From Leisingera sp. M658 (lineage in GTDB: Bacteria > Pseudomonadota > Alphaproteobacteria > Rhodobacterales > Rhodobacteraceae): a DNA stretch of 64,000 bases. Numbering within the stretch: the stretch's first letter is position 1; every line of letters starts with the position of its first letter. The position numbers were made by a program, and so were the translations under genes. Below, one piece after another: positions 17,642 to 25,785 of this stretch. The stretch spans positions 1 through 64,000 of the forward strand of contig NZ_CP083547.1 in the NCBI RefSeq assembly GCF_025144145.1, given 5' to 3'. The notes under the pieces were generated by a model that worked only from the letters and a program-made list of their open reading frames with translations, did no database searches and was not told where the DNA came from.

Positions 17642-18687
17642 GACCGGATCTGATCGGCGGCGAGGGCTATCTGCAGAACTGCTGGTATGTGGCAGGGCGC
17701 AGTGAGGATTTCGGGCGCGAACTGACCGCCCTCACCATGCTGGAAGAGCAGATCGTGATCTACCGCGACACCCAAGGCATGGCCATCGCGCTGGAGGATG
17801 CCTGCCCGCACCGCAAGCTGCCGCTGTCGCGCGGCACCATCGAGGGCGACCATGTGGTCTGCGGCTACCACGGGCTGACCTTTGACTGCAGCGGCGAATG
17901 CGTGATTGCCCCGACCCAGCTCGACAACCCGCCGCGCCGCGCCGCGGTGCAGTCCTACCCGGCAGAGGACCGCTGGGGCTTCCTGTGGCTGTGGATGGGC
18001 GATCCGGAGCAGGCAGACCGGGGCCGGATCATCGACATCCCCAATTTCGACAATCCGTCCTGGGGCAAAACGCAAAAGGGCGCGATGGAGATGGCCTGTC
18101 ATTACCTCTACATCACCGACAATCTGCTGGACCCCAGCCATGTCGCTTGGGTGCATCTGACCTCCTTTGCCGGGGCCGGGACCGACAACCGTCCGCTGGA
18201 CCTGGAGGAGACGGAGGACGGCGTCATCGTCTCCCGCTGGGTGCTGGATGAGGCGCCGCCGCCCTATTACAAGGACATGCTGCCCTTTGGCCCGACCTGC
18301 GACCGCAAGCAGCATTACGAATGCCGCCTGCCGGCCACCGCAATCAACATGTCGGTCTATGCGCCCCAGGGCGAAGGCGGCAAGGATGTGCCCCAGTCGC
18401 CGAATGCTTTCGTGAACATCTCCTACAACTTCATCACCCCGGTGGACGGCGGGCGCTCGCGCTATTTCTGGTTTCAGCACCGCAATATGCATGCCGGCGA
18501 CGCGGCACTGTCGCAGCGCATGTTCGACGGCGCCATCATGGCCTTTACCGAGGATAAGGAGGTGCTGGAATACGTCCAGACCGGCATGGCGAAACGCAAG
18601 ACACCCTATATCAACCTCGGGCTGGACGCTGGCGCGATGCGCTTCCGCACCCGCGTCGCCCGGCAGATCAAGTCCGAGGCAGGCTGA
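17638..18687 (+). CDS. Rieske non-haem iron oxygenase, VanA-like
   Basis: A 349-residue oxygenase component of the vanillate demethylase / dicamba monooxygenase type. Rieske [2Fe-2S] ligands are Cys56-His58 (CPHRKLPLSRG) and Cys75-His78 (CGYHGL). The mononuclear iron motif is DNLLDPSHVAWVH, with His168 and His173. These enzymes hydroxylate or O/N-demethylate aromatic acids and need an electron-transfer partner, which is not encoded next to it. It is coupled to the preceding CMD gene and in line with the ABC importer. In context it probably acts on the imported compound. Confidence 0.92.
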   Translation: MRPDLIGGEGYLQNCWYVAGRSEDFGRELTALTMLEEQIVIYRDTQGMAIALEDACPHRKLPLSRGTIEGDHVVCGYHGLTFDCSGECVIAPTQLDNPPRRAAVQSYPAEDRWGFLWLWMGDPEQADRGRIIDIPNFDNPSWGKTQKGAMEMACHYLYITDNLLDPSHVAWVHLTSFAGAGTDNRPLDLEETEDGVIVSRWVLDEAPPPYYKDMLPFGPTCDRKQHYECRLPATAINMSVYAPQGEGGKDVPQSPNAFVNISYNFITPVDGGRSRYFWFQHRNMHAGDAALSQRMFDGAIMAFTEDKEVLEYVQTGMAKRKTPYINLGLDAGAMRFRTRVARQIKSEAG

Positions 18688-18714
18688 AAGCGAAGCCGTT
18701 TCCCGCGCCGGATT

Positions 18715-19818
18715 TCAGCCGGCAAGCCGCCCGCCCGGCCCCTGCCCCACCGCTTGCGCAGGCGCGTCAAACACCGCCCGGATACAGGGGAATTGCGCCA
18801 GAACGTCCGCCCCGCCCGGCACCAGATGCGGGTCGAACACACCATCCATCCAGACCGCCGCGCCGTCCACTTCGATTGTCGGATCCAGCACGTTCAGCGA
18901 AATCTCCCCCGGTGCGTAATGCCCGCAAGTGTGGAAATGCATCAGCCGCGGGTTGCCAAAGGCCGCGCCGCTCCAGCGTTCGTAATTCTCAGCTGCCGCC
19001 ATGCCATAGGCACAGCCCGGATGGATACCGGCATGCCAGGAATGCATGGTCATCGGATCCAGACCGAACTGCTGCCCCACGCGTGCGTAATGCATCCGGG
19101 CGCAATGCACGTCCATCTCATCGCCCTCGAACCGTTGCAAAACGCTGCCCTCGAAATGCACCGCCAGCGGCTGCCGCAGATCGCAGCCGTAGGGGTCATA
19201 GAATTTCGAGCCGGTCCCCACTAGGAACCCATCCTGCATCACCACCCCGGAAAACCCCTGCACGGGCACCGGCGCAAAGACTGACATCGGAAAGCGTGTG
19301 ACGGCCACATCCGCAGCGCCGGATTTGGGATAAGCCGCACCCGGCCCGCTGAAGTCCGTGCCCAGCGGACAGGTCACCCGGATATGCTGCGCCGACGCCA
19401 TCAGCGCATTGACCGCATCTTTCAGCGCCACAAACCCCTGATAGTTCGCGCGGCCAAAGCCGGAGGCCAGCATCCCCGCATCCAGCGCATAAGACATGAT
19501 CGGGCGGATCCCCTGCATTTCCGCATTGAACCGGATTTGATCACCGCAGCGCGACAGGAACAGCACCCGGTCCGCAGCCTTCATCCGTGCCACCAGGTCA
19601 GATTGCAGCGCGGCGCCCATCGGATCAAACGGCAGCATTTCGGCCTGTGCCTTGATCCCTAGCGCACGGGCACTGTCCAGCACCGCCCCGGCAATCGCCG
19701 CGTCGTAATAGCCGCTCGCAGGATCTTCCTGCAGGATCAGCAGATGGTCCCCGGCGCGCAAGCCGCCGCAGGTCACCAGCAGATTTTCGGCGCCCCTGCG
19801 CAAACCCGCATCCTGCAT
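18715..19818 (-). CDS. M29/NicX-fold enzyme (2,5-dihydroxypyridine dioxygenase- or aminopeptidase T-like)
   Basis: 367 residues that I place in the aminopeptidase T/NicX fold family. NicX cleaves the ring of 2,5-dihydroxypyridine with Fe(II). Supporting segments are CPLGTDFSGP at 150-159 (compare the GSDF motif of NicX), a histidine cluster at 259-266 (HSWHAGIH) and His294-x-His296 (LMHFHTC), where NicX has His-x-Asp. The metal-site pattern is thus similar but not identical. Start at 19818 (MQDAGLRRGA) because GGGAG lies nine bases before; a GTG at 19845 is possible. It converges on the Rieske gene. The reaction is not proven; ring cleavage fits the neighbouring oxygenases. Confidence 0.65.
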   Translation of the reverse strand: MQDAGLRRGAENLLVTCGGLRAGDHLLILQEDPASGYYDAAIAGAVLDSARALGIKAQAEMLPFDPMGAALQSDLVARMKAADRVLFLSRCGDQIRFNAEMQGIRPIMSYALDAGMLASGFGRANYQGFVALKDAVNALMASAQHIRVTCPLGTDFSGPGAAYPKSGAADVAVTRFPMSVFAPVPVQGFSGVVMQDGFLVGTGSKFYDPYGCDLRQPLAVHFEGSVLQRFEGDEMDVHCARMHYARVGQQFGLDPMTMHSWHAGIHPGCAYGMAAAENYERWSGAAFGNPRLMHFHTCGHYAPGEISLNVLDPTIEVDGAAVWMDGVFDPHLVPGGADVLAQFPCIRAVFDAPAQAVGQGPGGRLAG

Positions 19819-19893
19819 CCCGCAATTCTCCCTCTGGATCCTCACGCGGATGTTACCCGCAGCCGCCCCCTCCGATCCAGAGAAATTTCACGC

Positions 19894-19911
19894 CAGTAGA
19901 ATTTTCTACTG
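19894..19911. promoter_or_regulatory. inverted repeat CAGTAGAA-TT-TTCTACTG
   Basis: Perfect 8-bp half-sites around a 2-bp centre, between the divergent NicX-like gene (start 19818) and CMD gene (start 19966). It is a likely regulator-binding site; the regulator is not identified. Confidence 0.6.
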
Positions 19912-19965
19912 TCATTCAGGACGTCCCTTCCCCTATCCTGCCCCCGGAAACCGCGGAGAGAGCAT

Positions 19966-20547
19966 ATGAGCGCATGGATTGAGATGATCCCGGACGAAAA
20001 GGCCACAGGGCGGCTTAAGGAATTGCTGGACAAGGCGCGCACGCCGCATGGCACCGTCGACACCGTGATGCGGGTGCATTCGCTGCGGCCCGAAACGATG
20101 AACGGCCATGTGACGCTCTACCGGTCAGTGCTGCACTCTGACGACAATCAACTGCCGTTCTGGTTCCTGGAAGTCATCGCCAGCTACACCTCGATCCTGA
20201 ACGATTGCAGCTATTCGCTGACACATCATTTCATGAACGTGCGCAACCTGCTGAAAGACCAGCCGCGCAGCGACCGGATCTTTACCGCGCTCAAGGCCCA
20301 CCGCCCCGAGGATGCGTTTCAGGGCAAGGAACTGGCCCTGCTGCGCTATGCGGCCAAGCTGACCACGGATGCGGGCAAGATGGTGAAATCGGATTTTGAG
20401 GTGCTCAAGATCGCGGGCTGCGACGATGGCGAGATCCTGGAGGTGAACCAGGTCTGCGCCTATTTCAACTATTCCAACCGCCTGCTGAACGGCCTTGGCG
20501 CCACCACCGAAAATGACGTGATCGGCTATTACAAGGGCGGCGAATAA
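19966..20547 (+). CDS. CMD/peroxidase-related protein lacking the second redox cysteine
   Basis: 193 residues similar to 'uncharacterised peroxidase-related enzyme' members of the carboxymuconolactone decarboxylase superfamily. The signature region reads NDCSYSLTHHFMNVRNLL: the first Cys and the His are kept, but the second Cys of Cys-x2-Cys is Ser. A disulfide-based AhpD mechanism is therefore unlikely. Additional family segments are ALLRYAAKLTTDAGKMVKSDFEVLKIAGC and VNQVCAYFNYSNRLLNGLG. It is divergent from the NicX-like gene and convergent with LysR. It may be a decarboxylase or hydrolase-like helper of the ring-degradation genes; this is inference. Confidence 0.85.
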   Translation: MSAWIEMIPDEKATGRLKELLDKARTPHGTVDTVMRVHSLRPETMNGHVTLYRSVLHSDDNQLPFWFLEVIASYTSILNDCSYSLTHHFMNVRNLLKDQPRSDRIFTALKAHRPEDAFQGKELALLRYAAKLTTDAGKMVKSDFEVLKIAGCDDGEILEVNQVCAYFNYSNRLLNGLGATTENDVIGYYKGGE

Positions 20548-20550
20548 CCC

Positions 20551-21507
20551 TCAGCCCCGCGCCATGTCCAGATCGGCGCGGAACGGCGCCAGACTGTTGG
20601 TAAAGGCGTCCAGAAAGTCCAGCGCCAGCAGCGACCGGCTGCCCGACACCGGCCGCAGGATCGACAGCCGGTGATGCAGCTCGGGGGCGAAGGGCACGAT
20701 GGCAATGCCCTGGCCGCGGAACTGCTCGGCATCCAGGGCGCTGACCACGGATGCCCCTTGCCCCTGGCCAACCATGATGCAGGCGGTGGAAAACTGCCGC
20801 ACCTCGATCCAGCTGTTCAATTCCACCCCGGCCTCGGAAAACGATTTGTGCAGCTTGCGGAAAAACGGGCTGTCGCGGCGGGTGTGGATGATCTTGCGGT
20901 GCTGCAGATCGCGGGGCGTGATAACATCCTGTTCTGCCAGCGGGTCATCCTGCGGCAGCACACAGACAGTGCGCACCGGAATGTCGATGTTTTCCACTGC
21001 CGGATGGGCAGCAAACCCGTCGGTGATGCCGCAGTCGTATTGTTCGCCGATGATCCATTCCAAAATCCGCTCGGGCCGGTCCGGCTCCAGCGTCAGCCGC
21101 ACGCCGGGGCGGTGCTCCAGGAACCCGGCCAAGAGCTTGGGCAAAAGCGCCGTGGCAAACCCCGGCAGACAGGCGATGCGCAGATGGCCGGCGGTGCGCT
21201 CGGTCAAGTCCCGGTTGAGTTCCTCCAGGTGGTTCAGACTGTCGAACACCCGGCCCACCTCAGACAGAAGATAGCGCGCCTCAGACGTGGGAATCAGCAG
21301 CCCGTCCTTGCGGGTGAACAGATCCACCGCCACTGTTTTTGAAAAATCAGACAGCAGACGGCTGGCGGCCGGCTGGGAAATCCCCAGGCTTTCAGCGGCG
21401 CGGGTAACAGAGCCTGTACGGGCAACGGCCTGAAAAGCCTCAAGCTGGCGGAGTTTGAATTTCAAGGGGTTAGCCGCTTTCCAAGCAAGAATGACACGCC
21501 ATCGCAT
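20551..21507 (-). CDS. LysR-family transcriptional regulator
   Basis: About 318 residues. The N-terminal winged helix is LRQLEAFQAVARTGSVTRAAESLGISQPAASRLLSDF, followed by a LysR substrate-binding domain. The ATG at 21507 lies inside a palindrome that looks like the operator (21505-21521). Family homology begins only at LKFKLRQLEAF, so a TTG start at 21465 (304 residues) is a serious alternative. It is divergent from ugpB, 98 bp away, and therefore probably regulates the ugp genes, though it also converges on the CMD gene. Co-inducer unknown. Confidence 0.88.
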   Translation of the reverse strand: MRWRVILAWKAANPLKFKLRQLEAFQAVARTGSVTRAAESLGISQPAASRLLSDFSKTVAVDLFTRKDGLLIPTSEARYLLSEVGRVFDSLNHLEELNRDLTERTAGHLRIACLPGFATALLPKLLAGFLEHRPGVRLTLEPDRPERILEWIIGEQYDCGITDGFAAHPAVENIDIPVRTVCVLPQDDPLAEQDVITPRDLQHRKIIHTRRDSPFFRKLHKSFSEAGVELNSWIEVRQFSTACIMVGQGQGASVVSALDAEQFRGQGIAIVPFAPELHHRLSILRPVSGSRSLLALDFLDAFTNSLAPFRADLDMARG

Positions 21508-21521
21508 AACATCATGTTATG
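21505..21521. promoter_or_regulatory. LysR-type operator CATAACAT-N-ATGTTATG
   Basis: Perfect inverted repeat with 8-bp arms and one central base, between the LysR gene and ugpB (start 21605). It fits the dyads bound by LysR proteins. It overlaps the furthest upstream LysR start codon. Confidence 0.7.
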
Positions 21522-21604
21522 AAATTTGTCAAAAAACTTTTGCTTGAATTATCTTTCCCGCCGGACAAAAGCTATCGCCATAGCCAACCTTGGGAGAGAA
21601 GCTC

Positions 21605-22912
21605 ATGCCGATCAAATCCATGCTCTGCGCCTCGGCCGTTCTGGCCGTTGCTGGCAGCACCGCATTTGCAGAAACCGAAATTCAGTGGTGGCACGCCATG
21701 GGCGGCACCAATGGCGAACGCGTCAACAAGATCGCCGCAGACTTCAACGCCACCCAGGACGACTACAAGGTGGTGCCCGTCTACAAGGGCAACTACACCG
21801 AAACCATGACCGCGGCGATTGCCGCCTTCCGCGCCAAGGAACACCCGCAGATTGTGCAGGTCTTCGAGGTCGGCACCGCCACCATGATGGCCGCCAAAGG
21901 CGCCATCTACCCGGTTGAAAAGCTGATGAACGACGCAGGCGAACCGTTTGACGGCGACGCCTTCCTGCCTGCGGTGGTATCCTACTATGAAACCCCCGAG
22001 GGCGAGCTGCTGTCGATGCCCTTCAACAGCTCCACCCCGGTGCTGTGGTACAACAAGGACGCGCTGGACGCAGCCGGCGCCGCGGTTCCGACCACCTGGG
22101 ACGAGGTCAAGACCGCCTCGCAGAAGCTGGTTGATAACGGCATGAAATGCGGCGTCTCCTTTGGCTGGCAGTCCTGGGTGATGATCGAGAACTTCTCGGC
22201 CTGGCACAACCTGCCCACCGGCACCAAGGAAAACGGCTTTGCCGGGTTCGACACCGAGCTGACATTCAACAACGCACAGGTTGCCGCGCGACTGGATGAC
22301 GTCGCTTCCATGGGCAAGGACGGGTTGTTTGTCTACGGCGGCCGCCGCGGCGACAGCCTGCCGATGTTCACCAACGGCGAATGCGGCATGTGGATGAACT
22401 CCTCGGCCTATTACGGCTCAATCTCCTCGCAGGCCCAGTTCGAATTCGGCCAGTCCATGCTGCCGCTGGATACCAGCATTGCCGATGCGCCGCAGAACTC
22501 GATCATCGGCGGCGCCACCCTGTGGGTGCTCGAGGGCCATGACGAGGCGGAATACAAAGGCACCGCCAAGTTCCTGACCTATCTGTCCTCGCCCGAGGTG
22601 CAGTCCTGGTGGCACCAGGAGACCGGCTATGTGCCGATCACCACTGCGGCGTATGAACTGTCCAAGGAACAGGGGTTCTATGACAGCAACCCGGGCACCG
22701 ACACCGCGATCAAACAGCTGAGCCTGAACACCCCCACCGCCAACAGCCGCGGCCTGCGCTATGGCAACTTTGTTCAGGTCCGCGATGTGATCAACGAAGA
22801 GCTGGAAGCGCTGTGGGGCGGCGAGAAAACCGCACAGGACGCGCTGGATGCTGCAGTGTCGCGCGGCAACGACCTGCTGCGCCGGTTCGAGCGCACCGCC
22901 AACCCGTCCTAA
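21605..22912 (+). CDS. ugpB: sn-glycerol-3-phosphate / glycerophosphodiester ABC transporter binding protein
   Basis: Periplasmic binding protein of 435 residues (SBP family 1, UgpB). A signal peptide occupies residues 1-22 (MPIKSMLCASAVLAVAGSTAFA). The mature protein starts ETEIQWWHAMGGTNGERVNKIA, typical of UgpB, and holds STPVLWYNKDAL, GWQSWVMIENFSAWH and ATLWVLEGH. The start at 21605 follows GGGAGAG. It is first in ugpBAECQ, separated from ugpA by a hairpin that may keep binding-protein mRNA abundant. It delivers glycerol-3-phosphate or glycerophosphodiesters to the permease pair. Confidence 0.94.
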   Translation: MPIKSMLCASAVLAVAGSTAFAETEIQWWHAMGGTNGERVNKIAADFNATQDDYKVVPVYKGNYTETMTAAIAAFRAKEHPQIVQVFEVGTATMMAAKGAIYPVEKLMNDAGEPFDGDAFLPAVVSYYETPEGELLSMPFNSSTPVLWYNKDALDAAGAAVPTTWDEVKTASQKLVDNGMKCGVSFGWQSWVMIENFSAWHNLPTGTKENGFAGFDTELTFNNAQVAARLDDVASMGKDGLFVYGGRRGDSLPMFTNGECGMWMNSSAYYGSISSQAQFEFGQSMLPLDTSIADAPQNSIIGGATLWVLEGHDEAEYKGTAKFLTYLSSPEVQSWWHQETGYVPITTAAYELSKEQGFYDSNPGTDTAIKQLSLNTPTANSRGLRYGNFVQVRDVINEELEALWGGEKTAQDALDAAVSRGNDLLRRFERTANPS

Positions 22913-22934
22913 CCCATCCTGACGACCTGTCCCT

Positions 22935-22956
22935 GCCGCCCCTTCCCCGGGGCGGC
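22935..22956 (+). terminator. GC-rich hairpin between ugpB and ugpA
   Basis: GCCGCCCC / GGGGCGGC form a perfect 8-bp stem (22935-22942 with 22949-22956) with a 6-base loop and no long T run. It is a probable attenuator or mRNA-stabilising hairpin that lets ugpB be expressed more than the permease genes. Confidence 0.55.
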
Positions 22957-22984
22957 GGGGCCGCTTTCCTGACTGGGGCCCTTC

Positions 22985-23866
22985 ATGCTCAAACGGGTGC
23001 ATTTCCCAACCTCGGCGCTGCCTTACCTGCTGGTCGCCCCGCAGATCCTTATCACGCTGGTGTTTTTCATCTGGCCCGCCAGCCAGGCGATGTATCAGTC
23101 CTTCCTGATCGAAGACGCCTTTGGCCTTGGCACCGAATTTGTCTGGTTCGAGAATTTCGAAATCCTGTGGTCGGACAGCCATTACCTAGCCAGTTTTCAG
23201 CGTACCGCAGTGTTCTCATTGCTGGTGGCGGGGCTGTCGATGGGCGTGGCGCTTCTGCTGGCGGGCTTTGCCCAGCGGGTGGTGCGCGGCGCGATGTTCT
23301 ACCGCACCCTGCTGATCTGGCCCTATGCTGTGGCCCCGGTGCTGGCCGGGGCGCTGTGGGTGTTCATGTTCAACCCCACCCTTGGCATTTTCCCTTATTT
23401 CCTGGAATTCGCAGGCATCACCTGGAACCACTATCTGAACGGCAATCAGGCGATGGCGCTGGTGATCCTCGCCGCGGCGTGGAAGCAGGTCGCCTATAAC
23501 TTCCTGTTCTACCTTGCCGCCATGCAGTCGATCCCGAACTCGGTGATCGAGGCCGCCGCCATCGACGGCGCAGGCCCCGCACGCCGGTTCTGGACCATCA
23601 TATTCCCGCTGATCTCGCCCACCACGTTTTTCCTGCTGGTGATCAACATGGTCTACGCCTTTTTCGAGACCTTCGGCATCATCCACGCCGTCACCCAGGG
23701 CGGCCCCGGCACCTCAACCACCATTCTGGTCTACAAGGTGTTCAACGACGGCTTTGTCGGCCTCGACCTTGGCGGCTCCGCGGCGCAGTCGGTGGTGCTG
23801 ATGGTGCTGGTGATTGCCATGACCGTGGTCCAGTTCCGTTTTGTAGAAAGAAAGGTGGCATACTGA
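22985..23866 (+). CDS. ugpA: glycerol-3-phosphate ABC transporter permease UgpA
   Basis: Inner-membrane permease of 293 residues (MalF/UgpA class) with about six hydrophobic segments. The EAA loop is [30 protein letters not shown] (residues about 190-219). The C-terminal segment [30 protein letters not shown] is typical of UgpA. It pairs with UgpE, whose start overlaps its stop by one base. It forms the membrane channel for substrates bound by UgpB. Confidence 0.94.
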   Translation: MLKRVHFPTSALPYLLVAPQILITLVFFIWPASQAMYQSFLIEDAFGLGTEFVWFENFEILWSDSHYLASFQRTAVFSLLVAGLSMGVALLLAGFAQRVVRGAMFYRTLLIWPYAVAPVLAGALWVFMFNPTLGIFPYFLEFAGITWNHYLNGNQAMALVILAAAWKQVAYNFLFYLAAMQSIPNSVIEAAAIDGAGPARRFWTIIFPLISPTTFFLLVINMVYAFFETFGIIHAVTQGGPGTSTTILVYKVFNDGFVGLDLGGSAAQSVVLMVLVIAMTVVQFRFVERKVAY

Positions 23867-24717
23867 TGGTCGAAAACCGCCCCCTGGTTACCTTCCTCAC
23901 CCATCTGGTGCTGGTGCTTGGCGTTCTGGCGATTGCCTTGCCGGTGTGGATCACCTTTGTCGCCTCCACCCATGACCAGCTGCGCATGAACCAGGCGCCG
24001 CTGCCGCTGTGGCCGGGGGAGTATTTCCTCGAGAACATGAAGCAGACCCTGTTCGGCTCCGGCCTCAGCGGGACGGAGACGGCGCCGGTCTGGCTGATGC
24101 TGCTGAATTCCCTGGCTATGGCGCTGATGATCTCCACCGGCAAGATCGCCATTTCGCTCTTGTCCGCCTTTGCCATCGTCTACTTCAAATTCCCGTTCCG
24201 CATGGGGTTTTTCTGGATGATCTTCATCACCCTGATGCTGCCGGTCGAGGTGCGGATCCTGCCCACGTTTGAGGTGGTCGCAAACCTTGGCATGCTGAAC
24301 AGCTACTGGGGCTTGTCGATCCCGCTGATCGCCTCCGCCACCGCGACCTTCATGTTCCGCCAGGTGTTCCTGACCGTCCCGGACGAGCTGCTGGAAAGCG
24401 CCCGTATCGACGGCGCCGGGCCGCTCCGGTTCTTCTTCGACATCCTGCTGCCGCTGTCGCGCACCAATATCGCGGCGCTGTTTGTGATCTTGTTTATCTT
24501 CGGCTGGAACCAGTACCTCTGGCCGCTGCTGATCACCACCGACACCTCGATGACAACCATCGTGATGTCGATCAAGCAGATGCTGGAAGCGGCCGAGCAA
24601 AGCCCGCAATGGAACATCATCATGACCACGGCCCTTCTGGCGATGATCCCGCCGGTGTTTGTGGTCATCGCAATGCAAAAGCTCTTTGTGCAGGGCTTGA
24701 CGGAAACCGATAAGTAA
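23866..24717 (+). CDS. ugpE: glycerol-3-phosphate ABC transporter permease UgpE
   Basis: Second permease of 283 residues (MalG/UgpE class), six predicted membrane helices. The EAA loop reads LLESARIDGAGPLRFFFDILLPLSRTNIAALFV. FIFGWNQYLWPLLITTDTSMTTIVMSIKQML and the C-terminal MQKLFVQGLTETDK are characteristic of UgpE. It is coupled to ugpA and followed by ugpC after twelve bases. Confidence 0.94.
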   Translation: MVENRPLVTFLTHLVLVLGVLAIALPVWITFVASTHDQLRMNQAPLPLWPGEYFLENMKQTLFGSGLSGTETAPVWLMLLNSLAMALMISTGKIAISLLSAFAIVYFKFPFRMGFFWMIFITLMLPVEVRILPTFEVVANLGMLNSYWGLSIPLIASATATFMFRQVFLTVPDELLESARIDGAGPLRFFFDILLPLSRTNIAALFVILFIFGWNQYLWPLLITTDTSMTTIVMSIKQMLEAAEQSPQWNIIMTTALLAMIPPVFVVIAMQKLFVQGLTETDK

Positions 24718-24729
24718 GGCGCGCGGGAA

Positions 24730-25785
24730 ATGGCAGACATTCAACTCACAGATCTGGTGAAGTCCTACGGCCCGACCGAGGTGCTGCACCATGTCGAAGG
24801 CAGTATCAACGATGGCGAATTCATCGTCATCGTCGGCCCCTCGGGCTGCGGAAAATCCACCCTGCTGCGGATGGTGGCGGGGCTGGAAAGCGTGACCTCC
24901 GGTGAAATCTCCATCGGCGGGCGCCGAGTGAACGAGCTGGAGCCCTCGGCGCGCGACATCGCCATGGTGTTCCAGAATTACGCGCTGTATCCGCATATGT
25001 CGGTGCGCCAGAACATGGCCTACGGCCTGAAAATCCGTAAACTCCCCAAGGACGAGATCAACCGCCGGGTTGAAGAGGCGGCGGAGATCCTGGAGATTAA
25101 ACAATACCTTGACCGCAAGCCGCGCCAATTGTCGGGCGGCCAGCGCCAGCGGGTTGCGATGGGCCGCGCCATTGTGCGCGACCCGCAAGTGTTCCTGTTT
25201 GACGAACCGCTGTCGAACCTGGATGCCAAGCTGCGGGTGCAGATGCGGCTGGAAATCCGCAAGCTGCAGCAGCGCCTGGGGGTGACCTCGATCTATGTGA
25301 CCCATGATCAGGTCGAGGCGATGACCCTGGGCGACCGGCTGATGGTGCTGAACGGCGGCTATGTCGAGCAATTCGGCACCCCGATTGAGCTGTATGACCA
25401 TCCGGCTTCGGTGTTTGTGGCGGGGTTCATCGGCAGCCCGGCGATGAATTTCCTGCCTGCGGATCTGAACGCCGGCCGCGCCACCCTGCCCGATGGCACA
25501 GTGCTGGCTGTGTCTTCCCGCCGCAACAGCGCCGTTACCCTTGGGCTGCGCCCCGAACATCTGGCGGACGATCCCGCAGGCCCGATCGCGCTGCAGGTGG
25601 AGCTGCTGGAGCAGCTGGGCGCCAACACTTTGATCCACGGGCACCTGCAGGGCACCGAACACGCCCTGACCGCCAGCGTTCCAGGCCACGCCAGCGACAG
25701 CATCGGCAGCATCCGCCGCTTTTCGGCCACGCCCGCGCTGACACATCTGTTCGATACCGCCTCCGGCAAGCGTCTGGCGGACTGA
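24730..25785 (+). CDS. ugpC: glycerol-3-phosphate ABC transporter ATP-binding protein UgpC
   Basis: ATPase of 351 residues, MalK/UgpC class with a C-terminal TOBE regulatory part from about residue 240. Walker A is GPSGCGKST, the signature [15 protein letters not shown], Walker [16 protein letters not shown], the switch His in [14 protein letters not shown], then [12 protein letters not shown]. It overlaps ugpQ by one base. It drives import through UgpAE; the TOBE part may also sense phosphate or regulators, as in related MalK-type ATPases. Confidence 0.94.
   Translation: MADIQLTDLVKSYGPTEVLHHVEGSINDGEFIVIVGPSGCGKSTLLRMVAGLESVTSGEISIGGRRVNELEPSARDIAMVFQNYALYPHMSVRQNMAYGLKIRKLPKDEINRRVEEAAEILEIKQYLDRKPRQLSGGQRQRVAMGRAIVRDPQVFLFDEPLSNLDAKLRVQMRLEIRKLQQRLGVTSIYVTHDQVEAMTLGDRLMVLNGGYVEQFGTPIELYDHPASVFVAGFIGSPAMNFLPADLNAGRATLPDGTVLAVSSRRNSAVTLGLRPEHLADDPAGPIALQVELLEQLGANTLIHGHLQGTEHALTASVPGHASDSIGSIRRFSATPALTHLFDTASGKRLAD

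Noticed and set aside
23731-25746. 671-residue minus-strand ORF across ugpA-ugpE-ugpC
   Set aside because: Composition (His/Gln/Asp-rich) typical of antisense frames; the plus strand has complete ABC transporter motifs.
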